This document shows, piece after piece, positions 56,804 to 64,000 of a DNA stretch of 64,000 bases. How positions within the stretch are numbered: position 1 is the first letter of the stretch; every line of letters starts with the position of its first letter. This DNA comes from Thiothrix caldifontis (GTDB lineage: Bacteria > Pseudomonadota > Gammaproteobacteria > Thiotrichales > Thiotrichaceae), in NCBI RefSeq assembly GCF_900107695.1, contig NZ_FNQP01000004.1, positions 62,001 to 126,000 of the forward strand, written 5' to 3'. The translations under genes and the position numbers were made by a program. The notes below the pieces were generated by a model. That model did no database searches, was not told the origin of the DNA, and saw only the letters and a program-made list of their open reading frames with translations.

Positions 56804-59416
56804 TTAAACCCGTTCGGCAACCCAGCCCTGTACGCTAGCTAACGCGGCTGGCAATGCTGCCACATCCGTGCCGCCGCCTTGTGCCATGTCCGGGCGACCG
56901 CCGCCTTTGCCACCCAGTTGCGCGGCAACAAAGCCCAGCAAATCACCGGCTTTGACTTTGGCGGTTTCGTCTTTGGTGACACCTGCCACCAAACTGACTT
57001 TACCATCGGCTACTGTGGCGAGAATCACCACCGCTTTGCCCAGTTTGTTTTTCAACTGGTCAACGGTGTCGCGCAAGGATTTGGGATCAGCCCCTTCCAG
57101 ATGCGCCGCAAGGACGCGCATTCCGCCTACTTCCACCGCTTGATCGGCAAGGTTGGAACCGGCTTGGGAAGCCATTTTGCCTTTAAGCTGTTCCAGTTCC
57201 TTTTCGAGAGCGCGGCTTTTTTGTAGCATCGCATCGAGCTTGTCCGTCACTTCCAGCGGATTGGATTTAAGCAAACGTGCCACATTATCCAAACGGCTAG
57301 TGACTTCCGCAAGCCATGTCAGGGCGTTTGCACCCGTCACAGCTTCGATACGGCGCACACCGGCGGCAACCCCACCTTCGCTGACGATTTTGAACAAGCC
57401 AATGTCGCCAGTACGGTTAACGTGGCAACCGCCGCACAATTCCGTGGAGAAACCGATTTTCAAAACACGCACTTCGTCGCCGTATTTTTCGCCGAACAAT
57501 GCCATTGCACCGGCTTGCTTGGCGGCTTCCATGTTCATAACTTGCGCAGAAGTGGCGGCATTGGCACGGATTTCGCGGTTGACGATGGCTTCCACCTCGG
57601 CGATTTGCTCGGCGGAAACCGGGTCAGGTTGCGAGAAGTCAAAGCGCAAACGGTCGGGTGTCACCAAGGAGCCTTTTTGCTCAACGTGCGTACCCAATAC
57701 TTGGCGCAGTGCGGCGTGCATCAAATGCGTGGCGGAATGGTTGAGAATGATGGCTTGGCGGCGTTCGGCATCCACTTCGGCGGCAACGGTTGCACCGACG
57801 GACAAGGTGCCAGACTCCAGCGTACCAATATGGATAAAGGTTGCGCCCTGCTTGCGGGTATCGGTAACGCGGAATACCGCATCCCCCGTGCGCAACACAC
57901 CAGTATCGCCCACCTGACCACCGGATTCGGCATAGAATGGCGTGTGATCCAGCACGATACGCCCTTCATCACCGGCTTGCAGGCTCGTTACCGCGTCGCT
58001 ACCACGGAACAGCGCGGTAATGGTGGACGTTTCCGCCAATTGCTCGTAACCGTGGAATGCCGTTGCGCCACTCACATCCAGCTTGTCGCCGTAATCCGCG
58101 CCGAATTTACCGGCAGCACGGGCGCGTTCGCGTTGCGCATTCATTGCCGCTTCAAACCCGGCTTCGTCCAGCTTGAGATTGCGTTCGCGGGCAATATCGC
58201 CCGTCAAATCCACCGGGAAACCGTAAGTGTCATACAACTTGAACACGGTTTCGCCGTCAATGGTATCGCCGGACATGCCTGCAATCGCCTCTTCCAGAAT
58301 CTTCATACCCTGTTCAAGGGTTTCGGCAAAGCGACGTTCTTCTTTTTCCAACGCCTGTTCGACCAAAGGCTGGGCAGCGGCAAGTTCAGGGTAAGCTGCG
58401 CCCATCTCATCCACCAAGGGTTGAACCAGCTTGTGGAAAAACGGTGCTTCCATGCCCAGTTTGTAGCCGTGACGGATAGCGCGGCGAATAATGCGGCGCA
58501 ATACATAACCACGACCTTCGTTCGACGGCAATACCCCATCCACAATCAGGAAGGAGCAAGAACGAATATGATCAGCAATGACCTTCAATGACGGGCTATT
58601 CGGGTCGGCATTTTTCGCCAGCTCCGTGCCTTTTTTAAGCAGCGTTTGGAACAAGTCGATTTCGTAGTTGCTGTGAACGCCTTGCATCACCGCCGCCAGA
58701 CGCTCCATCCCCATACCGGTATCGACGGAAGGTTTCGGCAGTGGGCGCATTTCGCCATCCTTGGTGCGCTCGTATTGCATGAACACCAAGTTCCAAATCT
58801 CGATGTAGCGGTCGCCGTCTTCTTCCGGTGTTCCCGGCGGCCCACCCCAGATATGTTCGCCGTGATCATAGAAAATTTCGGTGCAAGGCCCACACGGCCC
58901 GGTATCACCCATCTGCCAGAAATTGTCAGAAGCGTAACGTGCTCCCTTATTATCGCCGATACGGGTAATGCGTTCGGTTGGCACACCAATTTGCTGCGCC
59001 CAAATGTTATAGGCTTCGTCGTCGTCCGCGTAAACCGTCACCCACAGCTTACCTTTGGGCAATTTCAGCACTTCGGTGAGGAATTCCCACGCATACTGAA
59101 TCGCATCGTGTTTGAAATAATCGCCAAAACTGAAGTTGCCGAGCATTTCAAAAAAGGTGTGGTGACGGGCGGTGTAACCAACGTTTTCCAAGTCATTGTG
59201 CTTGCCGCCCGCCCGCACGCAACGCTGCGAAGTCGTCGCACGGCTGTAGGCGCGTTTATCCTCGCCCAAAAACACGTCCTTGAATTGCACCATGCCTGCG
59301 TTGGTGAACAGTAAGGTCGGGTCATTACCCGGGATCAGCGAGCTGGATGGGAGGATTTCATGGCCTTTGCTGGCGAAAAAATCGAGAAAATGTTGTCTGA
59401 GTTCAGCAGTATTCAT
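56804..59416 (-). CDS. alaS: Alanyl-tRNA synthetase
   Basis: An 870-residue AlaS that charges tRNA-Ala. Class II motifs in [18 protein letters not shown] and [18 protein letters not shown]; the editing domain with [13 protein letters not shown] and [17 protein letters not shown] (zinc-binding His/Cys); and the C-Ala domain with [12 protein letters not shown] near the end. Length is normal (E. coli 876). Its ATG overlaps the recX stop by four bases. Confidence 0.97.
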   Translation of the reverse strand: MNTAELRQHFLDFFASKGHEILPSSSLIPGNDPTLLFTNAGMVQFKDVFLGEDKRAYSRATTSQRCVRAGGKHNDLENVGYTARHHTFFEMLGNFSFGDYFKHDAIQYAWEFLTEVLKLPKGKLWVTVYADDDEAYNIWAQQIGVPTERITRIGDNKGARYASDNFWQMGDTGPCGPCTEIFYDHGEHIWGGPPGTPEEDGDRYIEIWNLVFMQYERTKDGEMRPLPKPSVDTGMGMERLAAVMQGVHSNYEIDLFQTLLKKGTELAKNADPNSPSLKVIADHIRSCSFLIVDGVLPSNEGRGYVLRRIIRRAIRHGYKLGMEAPFFHKLVQPLVDEMGAAYPELAAAQPLVEQALEKEERRFAETLEQGMKILEEAIAGMSGDTIDGETVFKLYDTYGFPVDLTGDIARERNLKLDEAGFEAAMNAQRERARAAGKFGADYGDKLDVSGATAFHGYEQLAETSTITALFRGSDAVTSLQAGDEGRIVLDHTPFYAESGGQVGDTGVLRTGDAVFRVTDTRKQGATFIHIGTLESGTLSVGATVAAEVDAERRQAIILNHSATHLMHAALRQVLGTHVEQKGSLVTPDRLRFDFSQPDPVSAEQIAEVEAIVNREIRANAATSAQVMNMEAAKQAGAMALFGEKYGDEVRVLKIGFSTELCGGCHVNRTGDIGLFKIVSEGGVAAGVRRIEAVTGANALTWLAEVTSRLDNVARLLKSNPLEVTDKLDAMLQKSRALEKELEQLKGKMASQAGSNLADQAVEVGGMRVLAAHLEGADPKSLRDTVDQLKNKLGKAVVILATVADGKVSLVAGVTKDETAKVKAGDLLGFVAAQLGGKGGGRPDMAQGGGTDVAALPAALASVQGWVAERV

Positions 59417-59853
59417 TGGAAAGCAGCTTTAATCGCATCAGTATAAAAACCGCGCCCGGCAAGAAATCGAGATTGCCGGGCGCGTTCCTTGTAATCAGCC
59501 GGGATTTCCCCGCCAAATTTTTTGATCCGTTGTTCACAGGCCAGATCGTGCCAGTCGACATCGGCCTCTGCCAATGCCTGAGCAGCCGTGGCGTCATCCA
59601 CGCCATGCTCGCGTAATTCATAGTTAATCCGCTGCGGGCCACGCCCCCGCGAGATTGACGAACGGACAAAAGCAGCCGCGTAACGGGCATCATCCAGATA
59701 ACCCAGCGACTGCAATTTATCCAAGAGTGCATTCAGGCTGATAGTATCGCACTCGCAACGCTGACGCACTTTTTGCGCGAGTTCTTGGCGGGAATGCTCA
59801 CGTTGCGCCAACAACCGCACCGCTACCGTTTCGCATTCCCGCCCATTAGCCAT
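59413..59853 (-). CDS. recX: RecA regulator RecX
   Basis: A 146-residue RecX, which binds and limits RecA filaments. Family pattern: [82 protein letters not shown] chose ATG 59853, ten bases after the recA stop; a TTG three codons upstream is possible. Cotranscribed with recA, as usual. Confidence 0.92.
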   Translation of the reverse strand: MANGRECETVAVRLLAQREHSRQELAQKVRQRCECDTISLNALLDKLQSLGYLDDARYAAAFVRSSISRGRGPQRINYELREHGVDDATAAQALAEADVDWHDLACEQRIKKFGGEIPADYKERARQSRFLAGRGFYTDAIKAAFQ

Positions 59854-59862
59854 TGTTAACAA

Positions 59863-60918
59863 TTACACCACGTCATCAAGACCGGCATCGCTGTCGGCTT
59901 CATCGGTAACAGCGGCAGCAAAACCGGGCGCATTCATGCAAGCTTCGCGGATAGCTTTTTCAATTTCAGCCGCTGCGACCGGATGCTCTTTCAGGTAATT
60001 GCGGGCATTATCCTTGCCTTGACCGATTTTGTCGCCTTTGTAGCTGTACCAAGCACCGGCTTTGCCAATCAACCCTTGCTTGACACCGAGATCAACCAAT
60101 TCGCCTTCACGGGAAATGCCTTCGCCGTACAGAATCTCAAATTCAGCTTGTTTAAACGGTGGTGCAACTTTGTTCTTCACTACTTTAACGCGGGTTTCAG
60201 AGCCAGTAATTTCCTCGCCCTTTTTGATCGCACCGATGCGGCGAATATCGAGACGCACGGAAGCGTAGAATTTCAGCGCGTTACCGCCTGTGGTGGTTTC
60301 CGGGTTGCCGAACATGACACCGATTTTCATCCGAATCTGGTTAATGAAAATCACCAAGGTGTTGGAACGCTTGATATTACCCGTGAGTTTACGCAGGGCT
60401 TGTGACATTAACCGTGCTTGCAAACCGACGTGGGAATCGCCCATATCGCCTTCGATTTCCGCTTTCGGGGTTAACGCTGCTACCGAGTCGACCACCACGA
60501 TGTCGACCGCATTGGAGCGCACCAGCATATCGGCGATTTCCAAGGCTTGCTCGCCGTTATCTGGCTGGGAAACCAGCAAATCATCAACGTTAACGCCAAG
60601 TTTTTGCGCATAAATCGGGTCGAGTGCGTGTTCCGCATCAACGAATGCTGCGGTGCCGCCCATTTTTTGGCATTCGGCAATCACTTGCAGCGTCAGGGTG
60701 GTTTTACCGGAAGATTCCGGGCCATAAATTTCGACAACACGCCCCTTGGGCAGACCGCCGATACCCAAAGCAATATCCAGCCCTAATGAACCGGTGGAAA
60801 TCACTTCGATATCACGGGCAGCGCTGGAGTCGCCCATGCGCATCACCGCGCCTTTACCAAACTGACGTTCAATCTGGCCTAGGGCAGCGGCGAGGGCTTT
60901 CTTTTTGTTCTCGTCCAT
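59863..60918 (-). CDS. recA: Recombinase RecA
   Basis: A 351-residue RecA that pairs homologous DNA and triggers LexA cleavage. P-loop GPESSGKTT (66-74), [33 protein letters not shown]2-like region, and [30 protein letters not shown]. The C-terminus is acidic. The 231-base gap before it (60919-61149) is shared with phaC; I find no perfect E. coli-type SOS box in it. Confidence 0.97.
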   Translation of the reverse strand: MDENKKKALAAALGQIERQFGKGAVMRMGDSSAARDIEVISTGSLGLDIALGIGGLPKGRVVEIYGPESSGKTTLTLQVIAECQKMGGTAAFVDAEHALDPIYAQKLGVNVDDLLVSQPDNGEQALEIADMLVRSNAVDIVVVDSVAALTPKAEIEGDMGDSHVGLQARLMSQALRKLTGNIKRSNTLVIFINQIRMKIGVMFGNPETTTGGNALKFYASVRLDIRRIGAIKKGEEITGSETRVKVVKNKVAPPFKQAEFEILYGEGISREGELVDLGVKQGLIGKAGAWYSYKGDKIGQGKDNARNYLKEHPVAAAEIEKAIREACMNAPGFAAAVTDEADSDAGLDDVV

Positions 60919-61069
60919 GCGGACACTCCTTATTAAAGGTAAATTCTGTGTAGGTGGTATGAAAGCGGGGATTATTTCATAACGGGTCGCTGCAAGCCAA
61001 TGCCGAACGATAAAAGCAAAAATTTTCAGTTATGCAGGTCATGCCACGAGATGCTTGTTAACAAAAAAT

Positions 61070-61077
61070 TGTCGACA
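61070..61077. promoter_or_regulatory. TGTCGACA box upstream of phaC
   Basis: The palindrome TTGTCGACAA (61069-61078, core TGTCGACA) stands 72 bases before the phaC start and is the same core as the boxes upstream of pckA. A further exact TGTCGACA lies inside phaC at 61544-61551. Shared control of both genes is inferred. Confidence 0.55.
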
Positions 61078-61149
61078 ATCCCCTCATAAACTGGTTATTG
61101 TGACACCCCTATGAATAACCCTAGCCCACATAAGCGGAATCCCTGAACC

Positions 61150-62934
61150 ATGCAAAATCTGGCGCAAAAACAAACACACTCAACTGACCCTGTGCTGCTG
61201 CAAACCAACGTCACGACGGCACTGCTGCTGTGGCAACAATTCATCGCCCGGTTTCTGGTAGCAACCAGCCAAAACTCGCAGGATGCCCAGCACAGTGACA
61301 ACAGTTTCAGTACAGCATTGACCAAATGGGGCATGAACCTGTTCCTGCATCCCAATGCTGTCATGCAAGCCAATATGGAACTCTTCCAAACCCAAACAAA
61401 GTTATGGCAACACACCACTGCCCGCTGGTTCGGACTCGGTCATCTGTCACCCGACATGCCCGCCATCACCGACAAACGCTTTAAACACCCCGCGTGGCAG
61501 GAACACCGAGTCACCGAAGTATTGCTTCAGTCTTACCTCAATCTGTCGACATATTGGCGGACATTGGCACAAACCGCCAACGGCTTGTCAGAAGAGGATG
61601 CGAAAAAAGCCGAGTTCTTCATCAACAGCATGATTGATGCACTCGCACCGAACAATTACTCGCACACCAACCCCCAAGTTTGGCAAACCATTCTCGACAC
61701 CAATGGCGAAAATCTCGTCAAAGGGATGCGTAACCTGCTGGATGATTTCCAAGATGGTCAATTGCGTATCCGCATGACTGACATGAAAGCGTTTGAACTG
61801 GGGCGCGATATTGCCACCACGCCCGGCAAAGTGGTGTTCAAGAATGAACTGCTGGAACTGCTCCAATATACACCAACTACCGCCAAAGTCCGTCAACGTC
61901 CGGTCTTGATCGTACCGCCTTGGATCAACAAGTATTACATCCTCGACCTGCGCGAAAAGAACTCGTTTGTGAAGTGGGCGGTCGACCAAGGCAACACTGT
62001 CTTCATGATTTCGTGGGTCAACCCTGACAGCCAGCACCGCGATTTAAACTTTGAAGACTACATGCAGGCAGCGATTGCGGCGATGGATGCGGTCGAAGCG
62101 GCGACCGGCGAACGTGACTTAAACCTGATCGGTTACTGCCTAGGCGGTACGTTGACAGCAGCGACTCTCGCACACCTGAAAGCCAAAGGTGATGACCGGG
62201 TAAAAAGTGCCACCTTCTTCACCACCCTGCTGGACTTTGCCGAACCCGGTGAAATCGGCGTATTCCTGAGTGAACAACAAGTCGGTTCGCTGGAAAAACG
62301 CATGGACAAAACTGGCTACCTCGATGGCAAGGACATGGGCACGGCTTTCAATATGCTCCGCGCTAATGACCTAATCTGGTCGTTTTTTGTGAACTTGTAT
62401 TTGCTCGGCAATGACCCGATGCCTTTCGACCTGTTGTACTGGAACTCAGACAGCACGCGGATGCCTGCGGCAATGCACAGCTACTACCTGCGCAATATGT
62501 ACCTGAACAACTGCCTGAGCCAAGCGAATTGCCTCACGCTCTCCGGTACGCCAATTGATTTGCGCACCATTGATACTCCGGCTTACTTTGTTTCCACTCA
62601 CGACGACCATATTGCGCCTTGGCGCAGTACATATGCAGGCGCGAAGCTGTTCGCAGGCCCAGTACGCTTTGTATTAGGGCAATCCGGTCACATTGCAGGC
62701 ATTGTCAACCCCGCAGCCGCCAACAAATACGGCCACTGGGTCAATGAAACGCTCAGCGACAATGCGGATGATTGGCTGTTTGATGCCACCAAAGTGGATC
62801 TATCCTGGTGGCATGACTGGAATCGTTGGGTAGCAACGTTCTCCAGCGAAGAAGTCGATGCGCGTATTCCCGGCGCAAGCAAACTGGACATACTGGGTGA
62901 TGCCCCCGGCACTTACGTGCGCCAGAAAGTCTAA
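61150..62934 (+). CDS. phaC: Class I poly(3-hydroxyalkanoate) synthase
   Basis: A 594-residue class I PhaC that polymerises (R)-3-hydroxybutyryl-CoA into storage granules. The lipase-like box is GYCLGG with nucleophile Cys330, Asp in STHDDHIAPW and His in GQSGHIAGIVNP complete the triad; the N-terminal part is the non-catalytic domain. Class I length (about 590) excludes the PhaE/PhaR type. Its expression may be tied to pckA through the shared upstream palindrome. The stop overlaps the convergent amidase gene by four bases; phaA and phaB are not in the window. Confidence 0.95.
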   Translation: MQNLAQKQTHSTDPVLLQTNVTTALLLWQQFIARFLVATSQNSQDAQHSDNSFSTALTKWGMNLFLHPNAVMQANMELFQTQTKLWQHTTARWFGLGHLSPDMPAITDKRFKHPAWQEHRVTEVLLQSYLNLSTYWRTLAQTANGLSEEDAKKAEFFINSMIDALAPNNYSHTNPQVWQTILDTNGENLVKGMRNLLDDFQDGQLRIRMTDMKAFELGRDIATTPGKVVFKNELLELLQYTPTTAKVRQRPVLIVPPWINKYYILDLREKNSFVKWAVDQGNTVFMISWVNPDSQHRDLNFEDYMQAAIAAMDAVEAATGERDLNLIGYCLGGTLTAATLAHLKAKGDDRVKSATFFTTLLDFAEPGEIGVFLSEQQVGSLEKRMDKTGYLDGKDMGTAFNMLRANDLIWSFFVNLYLLGNDPMPFDLLYWNSDSTRMPAAMHSYYLRNMYLNNCLSQANCLTLSGTPIDLRTIDTPAYFVSTHDDHIAPWRSTYAGAKLFAGPVRFVLGQSGHIAGIVNPAAANKYGHWVNETLSDNADDWLFDATKVDLSWWHDWNRWVATFSSEEVDARIPGASKLDILGDAPGTYVRQKV

Positions 62935-63407
62935 TCCGCGAACATCTGCAATACGCCTTGTAGCGCGTACTGCACCGCCTGATAACGTACCGCTTCCCGA
63001 TCACCTTGAAAGTATTGGGTTGCGGTACGTACTTTACCATCCTGCGCCGCCCAGCCGAAACAAACCATGCCTACAGGCTTGGTGGTTGTGCCACCACCCG
63101 GCCCCGCGATTCCACTGACAGATACCGCGACTTGCGCCCGCGAATGCAGTAATGCACCTGTTGCCATTGCAGCAGTCACAGCTTCGCTCACAGCGCCGTA
63201 CTCAGCCAACGTTGACGTTGGCACACTCAGCATATCCTGCTTGGCTTCATTGCTATAGGTCACAAACCCACGTTCAAACCAAGCTGAACTGCCCGATAGG
63301 TCGGTACACAGCTTGGCAATCCAGCCGCCTGTGCAAGATTCCGCCGTTGTGAGCATCCAACCCTTGGCTTGCAATGCGGCTGCCACCTGTGCAAGCAAAG
63401 CTTCCAT
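62931..63407 (-). CDS. pncC: CinA C-terminal-type nicotinamide-nucleotide amidohydrolase
   Basis: A 158-residue PncC-type amidase converting NMN to nicotinate mononucleotide in NAD salvage. Family motifs: TTAESCTGGWIAKLCTDLSGSSAWFERGFVTYSNEAKQDML, YGAVSEAVTAAMATGAL, SVSGIAGPGGGTTTKPVGMVCFGW. It is the single-domain form, without the N-terminal MoCF domain of CinA. Its start is adjacent to the SppA-type gene stop, sharing one base. Confidence 0.9.
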   Translation of the reverse strand: MEALLAQVAAALQAKGWMLTTAESCTGGWIAKLCTDLSGSSAWFERGFVTYSNEAKQDMLSVPTSTLAEYGAVSEAVTAAMATGALLHSRAQVAVSVSGIAGPGGGTTTKPVGMVCFGWAAQDGKVRTATQYFQGDREAVRYQAVQYALQGVLQMFAD

Positions 63408-64000
63408 TAACGCAATACCGTGCGCGGGGTAGCATCTAATGAAATCAGCGACTGTACGGAGGTTTCGACGCGCTCACTCAAACGCTGAATTAAGTCTTTT
63501 TCCGTAGTGAAATTCACCATCTCTTCAGCTTTGATCAATTCACGGGCCACATAAGCATCGCTGCCCAAGCCATCAATCAACCCCAGTTTCACTGCATCTT
63601 CGCCCGTCCAAAACAGACCAGAGAAAATATCGGGGTTGTTTGGCAAACGTTCACCACGCCCCTCCTTCACCACCTTGATGAACTGCTGGTGGGTCGTGTT
63701 CAACATATTATTGACGTGTGCCACCTGCGTTTCATTTTCAGGCAAAAACGGATCAAGCATACCTTTATTTGCCCCCGCAGTGTACAAACGGCGTTCAACC
63801 CCCAGCTTTTCCAGCAACTCAACCGCACCAAAGTTATCCATACGCACGCCAATGGAACCAACAATGCTAGCTTTATCCGCATAAATCTCATCAGCAGCCA
63901 CGGCAATGTAGTAGCCGCCGGAAGCGCACAAATCAGACACGACCGCGTAGACAGGAATTTCCTTATATTTCGCCTTTAAGCGATTGATTTCATCATTAAT
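63407..64000 (-). CDS. sppA: SppA-type signal peptide peptidase, 3' part (5' end outside window)
   Basis: The C-terminal 197 residues of an S49 peptidase of the SppA/SohB kind, which degrades signal peptides left in the inner membrane. The nucleophile serine is in SDLCASGGYYIAVAADEI (Ser of ASGGYY), and the general-base lysine lies in AGANKGMLDPF; SIVGSIGVRMDN is the family motif. The reading frame is open to the window edge, adding INDEINRLKAKYKEIPVYAV before it. The truncation is due to the window, not to the gene. Confidence 0.88.
   Translation of the reverse strand: MNDEINRLKAKYKEIPVYAVVSDLCASGGYYIAVAADEIYADKASIVGSIGVRMDNFGAVELLEKLGVERRLYTAGANKGMLDPFLPENETQVAHVNNMLNTTHQQFIKVVKEGRGERLPNNPDIFSGLFWTGEDAVKLGLIDGLGSDAYVARELIKAEEMVNFTTEKDLIQRLSERVETSVQSLISLDATPRTVLR

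Noticed and set aside
57422-58591. Open frame of 389 codons on the plus strand inside alaS
   Set aside because: alaS is well conserved here, and the opposite frame has no recognisable domain or ribosome binding site.

Overview
The window is a gene-dense stretch of a bacterial chromosome, almost certainly gammaproteobacterial. Evidence is the gene order recA-recX-alaS-lysC-csrA-tRNA-Ser at the right end, plus Rep helicase, RhlB, LpxH, BolA, a three-gene Lol exporter and a class I PHA synthase. A sulfur-oxidising member of the Thiotrichales (Thiothrix-like) would fit the gene set, but that is an inference from memory of gene content and not shown by the sequence. Nearly all DNA is coding, many neighbours overlap by a few bases, and no insertion sequence, prophage or CRISPR array was found.

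Layout. 0-3.7 kb: a split OLD-like pair (ATPase plus TOPRIM protein, likely phage defence) runs directly into the Rep helicase. 3.8-6 kb: an orphan TrpB2 and a secreted SH3 protein. 6.1-12.9 kb: a complete six-gene MoxR/Bat operon on the minus strand. 13-17 kb: BolA, an IscR-like regulator with no cysteines, a Sel1-repeat protein and a lipoprotein with a hairpin-rich leader. 17-27.6 kb: MoeB/ThiF-type enzyme, MscL, LpxH, the proteasome-like Anbu peptidase, a Mx-type metallopeptidase, a Tat-exported flavoenzyme, a DegQ/MucD protease and RhlB. 27.7-29.5 kb: pckA behind four TGTCGACA-type boxes. 29.6-35.4 kb: transglutaminase/DUF2126, alpha-E and circularly permuted ATP-grasp genes, the usual partners of Anbu but 9 kb away from it here. 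35.6-39.1 kb: a cyclophilin with two plausible starts, queF with a structured leader, and a 774-residue tail-anchored heptad-repeat coiled coil. 39.2-45.3 kb: ComEC, DUF2062 and LolC/LolE/LolD. 45.4-49.8 kb: ParE, a MEKHLA protein and a transglutaminase resembling oomycete elicitors. 49.8-54.9 kb: TadA, TilS, AccA, ferredoxin-NADP reductase and a large FAD enzyme, followed by tRNA-Ser(GCU), CsrA, LysC, AlaS, RecX, RecA, PhaC, a CinA-type amidase and the 3' part of an SppA-type peptidase cut by the window end.

Functional threads: envelope construction and protein quality control (Lol, LpxH, DegQ, cyclophilin, SppA, Bat), DNA maintenance and uptake (Rep, RecA/RecX, ParE, ComEC), and carbon storage and flux (PckA, PhaC, AccA). 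PckA and PhaC may share a regulator because the same palindrome lies upstream of both. The most unusual items are the ATPase/TOPRIM/Rep run, the cysteine-free IscR relative, the shared palindrome, the dual-start cyclophilin, the queF leader and the giant coiled coil.
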